Assembly: GCA_012932295.1 (NCBI GenBank)
Contig: JAAONU010000081.1
Location: 186,001 to 250,000, forward strand
From: Cyclina sinensis
Taxonomy: Eukaryota; Mollusca; Bivalvia; Venerida; Veneridae
Direction of reading: 5' to 3'
Length of the DNA: 64,000 nucleotides
This document shows, piece by piece, positions 47,339 to 59,546 of this stretch. Each line of letters opens with the position of its first letter. Position 1 is the first letter of the stretch. Under the pieces are notes generated by a model. It ran no database searches, was not told where the DNA came from, and saw only the letters and a program-made list of their open reading frames with translations. The position numbers were made by a program, and so were the translations under genes.

Positions 47339-50300
47339 ATGGAGGTATCTGGTAAAATTAAAGACTATGGTGACGAAACTTCTGATAAAGTCTGTGAGTT
47401 TTGTCAAACTGACAATTTTACAAAACAAGCGGACGGATTTTGTAAAGATTGTGAGCAATTTATGTGTAACGCGTGCTTCAGGCAACATCTAAAGGCGAAC
47501 GTAGCTAGGAATCATGCAATGGTGGACGGAGACCGGCCACCGAGATCTTCTACACCTGGACGTAGTAGCGAGAGGGCTGTGAAATGTAAGCAGCATGGTG
47601 GGGAAACAATCAAGTACTTCTGTCGGAAACACGATGATGTAGGGTGTGGAGATTGTCTGGTACTGAAACATAATGATTGCAAGGCTGAGTTCATCAGTAA
47701 GCTGTCAGCAAATTTCCAAGAAAGTCGGGAGTTTAAGACTTTAATGATTAAAATTGAACAACTTTCTTATGCGAACGACAGAAGTAGTGAGACAATTCGA
47801 GAGAATGAAAGAAATAATTTGATGCTGCTAGAAGAAGCCCTCGGAGATATAGGACAGTTCAGAGCAGATATCAATCAGTATTTAAACAAAGTAGAAGGAA
47901 ATGTGATATCTGAAGCCAAAGCCATAATGTCGGGCAATAAAAAGCTGCTGGCTAAGCTGAAGAAAGAGTGTGAACTACTTTCGACCAAAATCGAGAATAT
48001 AAATCAAGCGTTAAACGTCAAGTGTTTCCAAGACAACGAGTTGTTTATTAACACTGTTGAAAACAAGCCTATTTTTTCTGAGATTGAGGCGGAAATTACT
48101 GAAATTCAGTCAAAATGTGTAAAAAAGTTCGACTTTGTTCTAGACGAGCAGTTGAAAGATATTGTGAATTCTAAGAAGCGCCTTGGACGGTTGGTCACTA
48201 CAGATGTAGCTCTTACTCCTATGAATAGCAAGAGGACAGACGAAACGTTAAGAAATGTTAGTGACAAGAAAGATGCAGGTACATTTTATTTAATTTGTCT
48301 TGCCTTTAATTTCTTGTACAATGTTAATGATGTCTAAACAAAATTACCTAATCATATCGATTTGCTTTATTTTTGTTTCAGTAAAATGCATGGAAGTAAT
48401 TACTGTGTGGACATTACAGATATTTATAATTGTTGATACTGTCGACATTGATTGTTTTAATATTTGTATTCTGTAAATGAAATCGTTTAGCACAAAGCCA
48501 AAAATAATCTTTATAAAGGGATAAACTTGTACTTATTAGTTTATCATATGTAGAGACACTGTAGATGAAGACGTACCAACTGACATGACTAATAAGTCTT
48601 TAAATCTTTCAGATAAATTGTTTAAGAAATATCATTCTTAACTAAATAGCATTCTAATGAACAAAGCCATATCCATCTTGACGTGTCCGTATCATTTCAT
48701 TTTAACTAAAGGATTTCTAGATATTCGCTAGTTTTATTTCTTTACATTTTTTTACGGAATGCTATTAATATCGTTTTAGAAATAAAATTTATATAACGCG
48801 ATTACATATTCAATACCGTCATTTCATACATGTACCAATATCAATGCAATCAATAAAAGTGTTTCTCATTTCACCGAGCTTTTCTCCCCACCGCCCCACC
48901 CTTCCCGCCGAAAGCTAATTTATTGGAAGATGAAAAGAGATATTGACTGATTCAGAAACCATTATTCTAGAGACACGTTTTTCGCTATCCATCTATTAAA
49001 AAATGTAGAGAAGTAATGCGGGTTGTGGTCAAACACATGATCCCTTTATAAATTGTCGTCTGCGTTACCACTGGACCGCTTATCAGACGTTTGAATTACA
49101 GCCATGTTGTAAACCTTGCAAAAAATTGTTAACATTTAACAGCTTCCTCTGGAGTTCTCAGAGAGGGATTATTCCTAGATGGTGTAATGCCTTCAACAGT
49201 TTCTTTCATTCTCCCTTATTTCAATTTCGGATCGCTCTGACTCTGCAATATTTCACTTTTGAGTTTAAGAAAACTTGTTGAATAGTTCAACTTAGTGACA
49301 TACACTGCCACAATATTCACATAAACTATCACATATCGTGGTATTTTATGACAAACGGCTTAGTGCTTGGTGTAGACTGTCACAAAGTGATCAAACTGAT
49401 CGTCAGTTACGTCAAAATAAGCATATAATTTAAGATTTTAATTATACTAAAACGCTAAAACAAGTCAGTCCGTACTGTCTTTTATGAATGTTAATCTGTT
49501 CTGCTATTATAGTCTGTGTATGTACGGTAACTGTAGGTTAGTTTTTACTGAAGCATAAGTATGCAGTGACTTACAATTTCAGTCTGTATAGACGTTTTGA
49601 CCATCTACAATATTGTTTCAAGTTATTATAAGTTTTATTCCTCGAAATCCAGTTTACATTTCTACATGAAAAATCCACAAGCAATCCTGATAATTTTGTA
49701 TATTTCGTGCAACATTTTACAGCAAGTAAATAAAACGATTTTAAATCAGGAATATAAATATTCAGAATACCACCCAATAGTTAAACTTCTATTTTGAAAT
49801 TAATTTAACAATTAATACAGGTATAGGACGGCTTTTTACGCCCTTACCTAACATTTAGATTTTATGGCGACCTGATAGTGTGTCCGTATTGTGATCGAGA
49901 AGACCGCAGTTCAAATGCAGTTCGGGACAAGTATATTTTTTCCTGAAACAGAAAGAAAAACAAAATATAATTACGGCATGAGAAGTTCAAAGCATTACAG
50001 TAATATCGCTGCTGAGCAAGCTGGTCCTTTATCTCTTTGCGCCAGGAAACATATATAAAAACAGTTGCAGCATACAGGATTATCATTCATTTTGTATAAA
50101 CGACAAAACAGATGATACGTTTAACCGCTTTTGTATGTCTGCACTTACATTTTCCTTCATGTTTCATGTCAGTTATATTCTTTTTTGTAAAACAAAATAC
50201 AATTTACTCAATCAAGTAAACAAACAAGCAAGCACGCAAAACATATACACAGAAACAATCAACCAAGCAAACGTTGTATATTTTACAACATGAAGGGAGA

Positions 50301-50518
50301 TAGTGATACTCATTTCGTCCGCCCGTCTCTACTTCCGTTTCTCCCTCTATTCCTTACTTTTTTGTTTCTGCCCGGTTTTCAAATCTATTAGAAAGTCATG
50401 TATGTATACTTAAATATCAGATGTTAACATAAGCAAACTAGTCAAACGGTTTTCATATATTTCAGGGTTGAAGTCAGCTAGTACGGTTACAGTCGGAACA
50501 CGAGTTCGACGGAAAGTG
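47339..50518 (+). CDS. RING-less B-box/coiled-coil (TRIM-like) gene with a MIB/HERC2-type exon, 3' end not found
   Basis: Exon 1 (47,339-48,278) codes for 313 residues; the ATG at 47,339 is preferred to the GTG one codon earlier. A B-box-1-like set is C19, C22, C35, C38, C43, C46, H50 and H59; a B-box 2 follows with C83, H86, C95, H98, C103, C106, H111 and C114. Residues about 115-290 are rich in E, K, L and N as in a TRIM coiled coil. No RING precedes the B-boxes. The donor is GCAG followed by GTACAT; reading on would stop at 48,337. Exon 2 (50,466-50,518) joins in phase and gives GLKSASTVTVGTRVRRKV, like the start of a MIB/HERC2 domain (G-x-R-V-x-R). The remaining domain was not seen before 54 kb. 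Such proteins usually act in ubiquitination or innate immune signalling in the cytoplasm; the role here is inferred only from family. Confidence 0.8.
48279..50465. other. Intron 1 of the B-box gene (as modelled)
   Basis: Holds tRNA-like segments: minus strand near 49,020-49,090 (GCGGTCCAGTGGTAACGC followed by GTTTGACCACAACC) and plus strand near 49,875-49,930 (GCAGTTCAAATGCAG). Both are poor SINE-head candidates. The short frames are not credible. Confidence 0.4.
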
Positions 50519-53500
50519 GTAATTACTCTTTAACTTATTTATTAATAGACTGAATGTAACGTTTCTTTAACGTAATCTGTAACAAGACTATAATAAGTCC
50601 CCTTATTAATTTATTGCATTATCTGTTGAGAATAACGGGTGATTTTGTAGTCAACGTTCAAGAAGCTTTATTTTATTTCACAACCTCACAATATACATTA
50701 TACGGTACTCAGTGGCAGAGTGAATTACACTTAATCTCAAAATTCAAACACATTGTTTAAGCGACATCTATTTAGTCTGAATGAGATTTTCATTTCGTAG
50801 TGAACAAAATTCCAAATCATTACTGATGAAGTATGAGTCATTACACTTTTTGAGACTGTTTAAATTAAATGCAATTTATCCATGGTAGTCCAAAACGTCG
50901 TAAAAAGTAAATGAAAGTAACAGGTTGACATTTGAAAATGCTAGAAATCGCCGTTTGACACCTGTAATCTCCGTTTACACTCATTTGATAACTACAACAA
51001 TGAAAATTTAATTTTGAACACCGGTCTATTTTACAGAGTTAAAATACTCCGTATTGCTATTATAATGGAGATCTTTCGCATAAAGTTTCTGTTGCTTCTG
51101 TTTCATTTATATGTGCTAGATCATGTAGATACGAACTCTTTTTTGGGCTCTATTGAAACTTAAAGTAAAATCACCCGTTAACTTAGTGTGTATAAACTGG
51201 AGAATATTCTGACGGTGGGAACGTTTGTCTTCTCGTGTTCAGTCATGTGTGTACACTGAGATGAATGCAGCTTTGAATTTTATTACGAATTTTGTGTGAG
51301 TCAACTCTGTTGTTTTTCGAATATTTTTTTTATTAATATTTTGAAACTTCAACAGTTAAACAAGTATGTATCTGGTAATTTATAGTCTTATAAACTAAAA
51401 AAAATATCATAATTTTAAAACGCTACAGGTCTCACAGCTTTGCGAGAATGATGAATAATATATTGCTTATATCTAAAAATCTGATTTAAATATCAGAGCA
51501 GCCGTGCTCTATAAAAACGGTGATCTGTAATGCCGAAGTAGGCATGCAGGTGTGCTCTATGAAAAAAAAACAGTCGGCTGCATCAACTTCATCACCAACT
51601 TCATTATCTTTTCCATCAATATAATCGTCAACATCGTCTCGTCATAATCAGCGTTATCATAGTTGATGCAGTTTTCACACTTATTATCATCTTATTCGCT
51701 ATAATCATTTTCGTTATTTTGACATCGATATTGTCGATATTATCTCGTCTTAAATTATGCTCTAGTTTAAACATTTTTTTGGCACCGGAAAAGACATCTT
51801 CGAATAAAAATTCAAGATTTATTTCGCCTGCAGCAACTCCAAACTGCAGGACATCAAGTCCTAACGCTAAGTTTTTATAGCTAAATACCTGCAATAAAGA
51901 TAGTAAGCTTAACAAGAAAAAACCTGTTATATTGGTGTATTGGTACTGCTTTTGGATGTATGTAAATACAAGAATGAACTAGTTTATTCTATGAAAAAAA
52001 GACATTTAGCTCAGCATTGTTCACATACTGAGTTCAGTCATACGGTGTATGTCCAGATAAAAAAATCTCAGATAAAAATGCTTTTAAAAGAAATATATGT
52101 CTTCTTGGCTAGGTATTTAAAAAAATCAAAAGAGAAAAAAAAAAACATATCTTAACAATCGCTTTTCACTCTAGATAGTATATCAGTTAGAAACAAAATC
52201 TTTCAAAATGTGTCTTATATATATTTCCTAATTTCATTTTTTTTCTGGAATTTAAGTTCGAATGTCCACGACATACCGCGTTGTTTGATAAGTTATGCTC
52301 ATTACACTGTCCTGATTACGTCCAGTTATTGGGTTTTATCGAAGAAATAGCTAAGTAAAATAACAGAATTTCACTGTATTATTTCTAGAGAAGTTTGACT
52401 GTAGGCTCCCTAATCTATTTAACGACATGTTTACATATTTTCAATGAATATTAATGTTGGAAACTGTAAGGAAGGTCGATGATAGTAAACACCCAGTAAC
52501 CAGCGTTACCGGTATAGTCACGCAGTGCACTGCCTACACAAGCTTGTCATGCATTTTTCCTCTAAAACCTCTTTCTTGGTACTTTTACATATAAAAAAGA
52601 TAGGCAGCACTTTCTGGTCTTTGCATTTATGACAGCTTTCAATGCCCTGTTTCATTGCATTCATATATTTTTTTGTGTTTTCACGAACGATACAAAAACG
52701 ACAAAAGTCTACGAGAAAGCAGACTCAGGCGATAATTCGTTAATGATATGAGATTATATTGCGCGCAGTCATACTGCCAAACTTAACAAACGGATGCAAA
52801 AATGTTAACATTGTCTTACTTGAGTGTCCAATTTCCACGGGGAACGAATGGACACAGGTAAGGTGTGTTTAACGCGACACGATGAATTCCTTTACTAAAA
52901 TAACCATACTTGTCACTTTTTCACACTTATGATATAACTCTTAATCAGGGAAAGGTTACTCTTTTTTGTTGTCTTAAAAGCAGCTTTAGACTAATGTCAT
53001 GATTTTCTGACAATTTCATATAATATGATTAAAATACTTAACTACTAGTAATATTCAACAGTAGTAACTACTGTACTTCTGTTTATTTCATAAAAAAAAA
53101 AAAAAAAAAAAAATGTATGACTTCGCGGAACAAAGTATCTTACTTTTTCGTGAAGATCAGTATAGAATCTGTGTCACACCATGACTATTTCAAAAAACAC
53201 AAATTGAATGATATGTCTGCGAAATGTTACTTTTTTCTAGATTTCACTGATAACACTTCTTTTAGTTTCTTTAGATGATATAGACAGAGCAGATGTTTGA
53301 GATACATGTATCTGAAATAAATATAAAAACTAATTAATTGGGTCCCGACAGCAATGATTTGGTGGTTTTTAAACATTTTGAAGTATTTACGGAGCTAATT
53401 ATCGGTGCAGCGTGGTAAATGCCAGATCGTGAGGACCGTAAGTTCAAAGCTGGAAGATATTATGTAGACCGATAGAAAGTGAAATAGACTTTAAAAAAAA

Positions 53501-53688
53501 TAAATAAGTTAAATAGTATATTTTTTAGCGATTTCATAATTCATTCGACCAAAACGATTACTAAATAATTATCAGAAGAGAACTAAGACAAAACCGTGTT
53601 CTTTACTTTTGTATCTGTGAGTATCTAATTTAAGTTACCAGTACCTTTATCTTTACGTTTTTTTTAAAGCTGGTCATTTTTTATATCT
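50519..53688. other. Downstream region of the B-box gene, no further exon recognised
   Basis: A plus-strand frame at about 51,781-51,880 (APEKTSSNKNSRF, ISPAATPNCRTSSPNAKFL, then TAG) looks like a serine/proline-rich tail but lacks a good acceptor in the required phase. A 22-nt A run lies at 53,092-53,113. At 53,400-53,460 GTGGTAAATGCCAG with GTAAGTTCAAAGC is a weak SINE-like segment. Confidence 0.35.
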
Positions 53689-53689
53689 G

Positions 53690-53690
53690 A

Positions 53691-53761
<71 letters not shown>

Positions 53762-53908
53762 AAAAATGAATGAATGAATAAATGAATGAACGAACGAATG
53801 AATGAATTCATTCATTCATTCATTCATTCATTCATTCATTCATTCATTTATTCATTAATTAATTAATTCATTCATTCATTCACTCATTCATTCATTCATT
53901 CATTCATT
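53690..53908. repeat. (GAAA)n-(GATA)n-(GAAT)n-(ATTC)n compound microsatellite
   Basis: GAAA tetramers (from 53,691) change to GATA (53,726-53,760), then GAAT/GAAC (53,766-53,806), then ATTC to 53,908. The GAAT and ATTC arms are reverse complements and meet at GAATTC, so this stretch can fold into a long hairpin. Confidence 0.9.
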
Positions 53909-54073
53909 AAAGATTATAAATTAATTAATAAATATAATAAGATTATGTTAATTATTAATTATCTTCCCTTCATAGCCATTAATTGATTAATTAATTCATT
54001 AATTAAAGATTATAAGTTAATTAATAAATATATTAAGATTAGGTTAATTATTAATTATCTTCTCTTCATAGCC
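53909..54073 (+). repeat. 96-bp tandem duplication
   Basis: AAAGATTATAARTTAATTAA through ATCTTCYCTTCATAGCC occurs at 53,909-53,977 and again at 54,005-54,073, exactly 96 bp apart, with few changes. Between the copies is ATTAATTGATTAATTAATTC. Confidence 0.85.
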
Positions 54074-54159
54074 GTAGGAAAAAATCAGTAATGGATGTTC
54101 AAACCTCAAATTGTTTCGAGTGGCTTAATTTTTACACAGACATAAAGCCGCAACATAAC

Positions 54160-54300
54160 TAATTTATTTGAAATTTCAACTATTTATTTGAAATTTCAAT
54201 TTTCTTATTTGAAATTTCAACAATTTTAGACATAACAGTTACTATTTTATTTGAAATTTCAACAATTTCATCATAACTATTTTATTTGAAATTTCAATGA
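54160..54300 (+). repeat. TTATTTGAAATTTCAA minisatellite
   Basis: Five copies of TTATTTGAAATTTCAA with spacers of different length. GAAATTTC is a perfect palindrome. Confidence 0.85.
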
Positions 54301-54352
54301 GTCTGAACTAAATGAAGGATGGAATGTAGGGACGGGCGAACAAAAAAATGCA

Positions 54353-54560
54353 GGGCCCGTATCCATAAAGCATCTAAGATATTTTCTAAGAAAATTTAGT
54401 TAAGGACTAATTTTTACTTAGTAAAGAAATTTTCTTAATTCTGTATCCATAAAACGTCTAAGTAAAAAACTTAGCAAAGAATTTTACTAAGAATATTTTT
54501 TTACTTAGTAGAGAATTAATCGCCTGAGAAATTTCTCAAGTCGGTTGTTAAGCTAACTCG
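54353..54560. repeat. Presumed left terminal/subterminal region of the Harbinger element
   Basis: GTATCCATAAAGCATCTAAG (54,360) and GTATCCATAAAACGTCTAAG (54,442) are direct repeats 82 bp apart. TTACTTAGTAAAGAA and TTACTTAGTAGAGAA follow each. Repeated subterminal motifs are common binding sites for Harbinger proteins (family knowledge); the exact end is inferred. Confidence 0.5.
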
Positions 54561-54911
54561 GGATTTCTCCGTCTTAAAATAGTAACATCGTGACGTCATT
54601 TACTGTCGCGTGATAATCAAATATGGCGGAAAACATGGTAATGGAGACGTAGATTTCAACATTTATTGAATATTTACAGTCGTTGCATCTATGATGGAGT
54701 ACGGTGTGATCAGGAATAACTTCGTGATGATATAAGAAATGGGTTTACACTTATGACATGCATTTGGAGCTTGAAATAAATCTTGTTTCAAATGGCATGT
54801 TGTAGATGTTGATCCAACGTCAACATTTAGATTTTCGGGATTTTTGGAAACCTAAAAATAACTTAAGTGAACCGGAAGCTTGCAGCAGACAACAACATAG
54901 AGCTGTCAAAA

Positions 54912-57900
54912 ATGGAAGCAACGGGATCAAAGAAGAGAGCACCGAACTTCTCGGTGCAAGATTGTCTGCTTTTGGCACAGTTGATGGGCTCAGTCCACCC
55001 GGATTTTACAGATGTAAATTTAAATTTTCATGGTGTAGATAAGCACCGCTTCAACAGCAGTGAGTTTCATATCTTACTACTCAGATTCAACGGACTTGTA
55101 AACTATCGCTAGTCATAGCACGAGTTCGAACCCCGTCAGGGGCCATCCACTGTTTCCTTGAGGAAGAAAGTTGAACCTCATTGTTTAGTATAGTGCCTTG
55201 TACTTCTATGGTACCTAATTGTTTGACACACACAACAAAGTTTTTTGAATAATTTTAAGGAAAAATGTTTTAAAAGAATATAGTTGGTGTATGTCCCCTC
55301 TTGTGAATTTCTTCATACCTCATTAAGTTATGTAAACACTTGGCAAACATCTACCCAAGTGGCAACAGACACTCAAATATTTATATTAAATATTTCGGAA
55401 ATGTAGGTAATGTGGAAATATGAGGCTACACTATACTGGTTGGTTCAAGGAACAAATTCAAGAGTGATTCTTTAAGCTATAAGCTTCCATCTCAATTGAA
55501 CTGATATAAATTTGAATAAACCAACTTCTTAAAAATGGTAACTTAGCCCTGTATTTAATTTAAAAGTGGAGCTATTGTCATGACACCCTCATTGGTATCA
55601 GGGGTAAGAGAGGAATGGCTGTCAGACACAGTCCAAGATCAATTGTCACAGAAAAATTTACTCTAAGCCCAGGGATCGAACCAGTGACCATTGGATTACT
55701 AATCAATTTCATCTACAGGGTTATGATGTCCCTCTTAAATCTCCTTTTCAAAATACCCGTATTAGTTTCATTGATGTATAAGACCCTATTTTGTATTTCA
55801 GGGATCAACTCTTCCACAAAAAAAGAGCTGTGGAAAAGAATAGAAAGCAAATTTAATGCTTCGTCAAGCATGCCACGAGATAGTGTTGTTCTTCAAAAGA
55901 AATGGGATAATCTCGTGGCGAAGCATAGGAATCTCTACAGTGATTACATGAGAGCAAGATCATTGACCGGTTTAGTATTTTGGTAGTAATACACATTGTA
56001 AGAATAATGAATTTGATTGACTCCTCAAAATTTATCTCATATTATTGGTGACTTGATAAATAATAATTATGTACACTTAAACTGAAAAGAGTCAACACTC
56101 ATAAATATATTTTCATATTGAATCCATATTACAAATAGTTATGTACACATGACAATAACATGTATTTTGATTAATACATGTAAATATAAAAAACTTTCTG
56201 TTTTTATAAACATAATGAGGTATATACAGTCTGATAGAGATACTCAGTGAAGTTATTATTGAATAAAAGTCTGTGTACCTTTCTATTAGACATCATGAAT
56301 TGAATAACAAGAAAATATTTCAACAGGAAGAGGACCACCTGGCGTGCCAATGCCCTCAATTCTTACTGAAGCTGTGATGGCAGCTATTGGCAAGGACAAC
56401 ATTGGTGTTGTAGGAGTCACCGGGGCATCCTTTGATACCACAATGATGATGAAGTAAGATTATATATTAAAAGCAACAAGTTACTGTCAATATCATTCCT
56501 CATGACTGCCAGTCAACATTTTAAACTTACATTGACCATAGGATGACTGGTAAGGTGTAGTCATGTTTGAAGTTTATATTCTTACATACAATGTAAGTAT
56601 TCACGTGACATTTACAAGAATTTATAACAAGAGTGTCAATGTCAGGAAATAAGCCAGTCAAGAGAGCTTGTGTAGAAAATGGGAGCATAATAGATTAAAC
56701 AAATGAACCTGACCTTGCATATATTGAACATGGTGAACATTCCTATAGTTTTATTAAAATCCCTCCACTATTTTGGAGATATGCTCCATACAATACTGGA
56801 TGCCATCAGCTAGCGGCATTCCTATACATACTGTTTTTCAAACAGGCATATAAAAGCTGTTTATTAAATTTCTCGGCTTTGCTCCATTAATGAACTTATT
56901 AACCAAAACATGTAACTTAATTACTTAATCATTCTCATTTTCCAACAACTTCATTAAAATACATAATACTAATTCTCATTCAGTGTGCTTAGTACTGTCA
57001 TACATTATTTTACATGTACTTCTTTTTGTCAGAATGCCTAGTGGAATGATATATATATTTCATTGAGCTGTTTTCAACTTTTTATATTATTTTCAGTGAA
57101 CAGTTGGAACAGACATCAGATAGTGTGGATGAATGTTTTGGCATAGACACATTGCCTTTGTTTGACCAACAGCCTTCCGGAAGGTACAATTTTCAATACA
57201 GTAACTTTATTAAATGAAAAAATCTCTTTCTATGTTTTCATATTGAATTTAGATCCAATATTCAAAGTAGCAAAGTCAATTGTCGTACTTAGGTCATCTG
57301 TGTCTACATATGTTAAGTTTCGTTTGTGTTTACATCCTCAACAACTATCAGAGATTTTCAATACAGGCATGGAATACTTATCACTTAACAAAAGGTACCT
57401 TTTCGAGCATTGCATATAAATATAAAGTTCATTGATAATAAAGCCTTTTTTTTGACATAGAATTTTTTTGGCTAAACTCAAATATATGATTCTCAGTCTA
57501 TAATGTAGTCTATAATGTATAAGTTTTAATAGTTATTATTCAAAAGGCACACTAAAACATAACTATGATTTTGTTTCCAGTGATTCTGTCCTTACATCAG
57601 CTGTTCCAGTTATCTCTGTGCCAAGGTATTACAGTAACTAATATATCATATTATTAGTCTACTACATTGTTTACACTGGGGGTACTATAGGATTGCCGTC
57701 CATCAGGTAATCGGTCTATCACAGTGATAGAGACAAATGAGAGACAGTATAGAGTCAAAAAATAATACCCCTACATTATCTAATTCTTTATAAATCTCCT
57801 TTTATGGTATGAAATTATGCTTTATTGTTACAATAACTTGAGATCTAGATTGAAAGCACACTACACTTCTATAAATCACATTAGATGATAACATATCACT

Positions 57901-58057
57901 TGCTAACATTTATTTTTTTATTCCTCTTCATTTCAGCAAAACAGATAGCAAGTGTTCCTGCTGTGGTCAGTGTGATGACGTTCAGCTCAGACAGCTGAAG
58001 AAAAGAAAGCTACAGCTCCAAATCAAATTATTGGGAAAAAAAAAATTAGAAGAATAA
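54912..58057 (+). CDS. Harbinger-associated Myb/SANT-like DNA-binding protein, 231 aa, six exons
   Basis: Exons 54,912-55,059, 55,802-55,969, 56,327-56,453, 57,097-57,183, 57,581-57,625 and 57,937-58,057. All introns are GT-AG, every junction keeps phase, and 696 nt read without a break to TAA. Start: the ATG at 54,912 begins MEATGSKKRAPNFSVQDCL; an in-frame ATG 15 codons earlier is less likely. Residues 8-105 form a Myb/SANT-like trihelix with F13, L19-L24, W60 and W84 as core aromatic or hydrophobic positions (ELWKRIESKFN, QKKWDNL). A linker with a GPPGVPMPSILTEAV segment follows. The end has C198, C200, C201 and C204 and then a lysine-rich helix (QLRQLKKRKLQLQIK). In known Harbinger systems such a protein binds the element ends and carries the transposase into the nucleus. 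AATAAA at about 58,183 may be the poly(A) signal. Confidence 0.85.
55090..55150 (+). mobile_element. tRNA-like SINE fragment in intron 1 of the Myb-like gene
   Basis: CGAGTTCGAACCCCGTCAGG has a perfect B-box, with CATAGCACGAG before it; an A-box is not clear. Downstream TTGAACCTCATTGT continues without a tail that I can define. Probably a partial SINE. Confidence 0.4.
55615..55715 (-). mobile_element. SINE fragment related to the 4.5-kb SINE
   Basis: AATTGTCACAGAAAAATTTA, AGCCCAGGGATCGAACCAGT and GACCATTGGATTACTAATC parallel AATTGTCACGGATAAATTTT, CCCAGGGGTCGAACCAAC and GATGGATTACTAATCC at 4,640-4,710. Only the tRNA-proximal part is kept. It lies in intron 1 of the Myb-like gene, so the 123-codon frame 55,615-55,986 fuses this repeat and intron sequence with exon 2 and is not the real protein. 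Confidence 0.65.
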
Positions 58058-58059
58058 GA

Positions 58060-59015
58060 TTTTGTTTCTATTCCTGCGGTTGTATTATGTTATCCCCTTG
58101 GTCCATGTTCCTGCTTGCTTAGGTCAATGTCAAGGTCACACTAAGACATTTTGATTTTAAAGGTTTACAATGCCCATCTTTGAATAAAATATTTTTATAG
58201 CAGAAATCAATTGAAATCTTGTAAATCTATTCTGAATATGTCTTATTAGGATACTAGAATGCATAAAATATGTATGGGAAGCTGCATTCCATATTACAGG
58301 TCATGTTAGGTTGGTGCTTTCTTAAAAAAACTGCCAGTTTTTTTAATGACACTATGTATCTATACTGTGTTAACCTATAGTGTGTAGAGTTTTAAATGTA
58401 ACATATCTACTCTCTGTGTACTCAAACATGTTTATTTTATATCTACACAGAGCAGGTGTAGTTGGTGTAGTAGTAATTTGTATCTTAAATATGAGCAAAA
58501 TATATCTTTAAGTGTGAAATATTCTCTGTCCATTATGTAACACTTGAATAAAATGATGGAGATTGATATAACTTGGCAGAAATGTAAACCATAAATAATG
58601 AATATGCAGAGTGCAGGTTCAAGTTTGCTAAGATCAAGGTCACAGTTATCATAATTTAATATGTGAGATATAGTTTCCATTGTATCTATCGTGTCATTTG
58701 AAGGAAGCTAGAATTGGCATTGTAATGACAGGAAAACCCCCTGGTATTTTCTATGGTCAGCCAATCAACCAAATCCTTCGACTGTAGGCCAAAGACTTCT
58801 TTAGTAATTGATCGGACAGGCTTTCAGCACTACATGTGCAGTGTGTGTAATGAAATCCACTATACAGAACTGTCAAACTGCCCTTTGGTTGCATATTGCC
58901 CTCTTGTAAGAAATATCATCCAGGCAATCAAATGATATTAAATCCTGTTATGTGGTCATAAGTTGTTGTAAGAGACAGATCTCACATCAATCACAGGTTG
59001 TCGCATTAAAATAAA
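58060..59015. other. 3' flank of the Myb-like gene
   Basis: The 60-codon plus-strand frame at 58,753-58,935 contains four cysteines (HYMCSVCNEIHYTELSNC) but no known domain or splice context. The remainder is non-coding. Confidence 0.35.
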
Positions 59016-59019
59016 AATT

Positions 59020-59546
59020 AGGGCCTTGATGGCCCTGTATCGCTCAACTAAGTATAACTGCTTTTTACAAAAGTGGCTATGGACCTGTTTAACTGACCCC
59101 AGATGACCCATTTTCAAACATGACCTAGAAATCATTGAATTAATTTTTCTGACAAATTTTCAGGTTATTTGGACTAAAAATGTTACCTTTAGAGTGTTAA
59201 CAAGGTTTTTTTCACTATGATCTAGTTTTTGAACCTAGATGTCCCATATTCTTACTTGAGCTATAAATTATCGAAACAATCTGACAAATTTCCATGATAT
59301 TTGTACTCAAAAAGTAGCCTCGAGAGTGTTAACAAAGTTTTTCTATATATGGGCTCTGTGACCTAGTTTTTCAACCCAGAAAATCCATGTTCGAACTCAT
59401 TTGAGAAATTTATGACACAAACATCCTGACCAAGTTTCATGACAATTGAAGCAAAAATGTGACCACTATAGTGTTAACAAACTTACTGTGAATGAAGGGA
59501 CAAAAGGTGACCTCAAAAGTTCACCTGTCACTCTTAAACAGGTTAG
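59020..59546 (+). repeat. Dispersed cassette between the two convergent Harbinger genes
   Basis: Starts GGGCCTTGATGGCCCTGTAT and ends TTCACCTGTCACTCTTAAAC. Units of about 135-140 bp are marked by GTGTTAACAAGGTTTTT (59,195), GTGTTAACAAAGTTTTTC (59,327) and GTGTTAACAAACTTACTG (59,470). Its right edge abuts the transposase stop codon at 59,547-59,549. This type of repeat is common in bivalve genomes (recalled). Confidence 0.7.

Noticed and set aside
51628..51915. 95-codon minus-strand frame
   Set aside because: Contains ATCATC-type low complexity; the opposite strand has an equally plausible serine-rich frame, and neither has splice support.
55615..55986. Taking the 123-codon open frame as the Myb-like protein
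   Set aside because: Its first 60 codons are SINE and intron sequence; a strong acceptor at 55,801 and phase match to 55,059 show that only the C-terminal part is exonic.
58753..58935. Cysteine-containing frame as an extra Harbinger exon
   Set aside because: It lies after the stop and probable poly(A) signal of the Myb-like gene, has no acceptor in phase, and matches no known domain.
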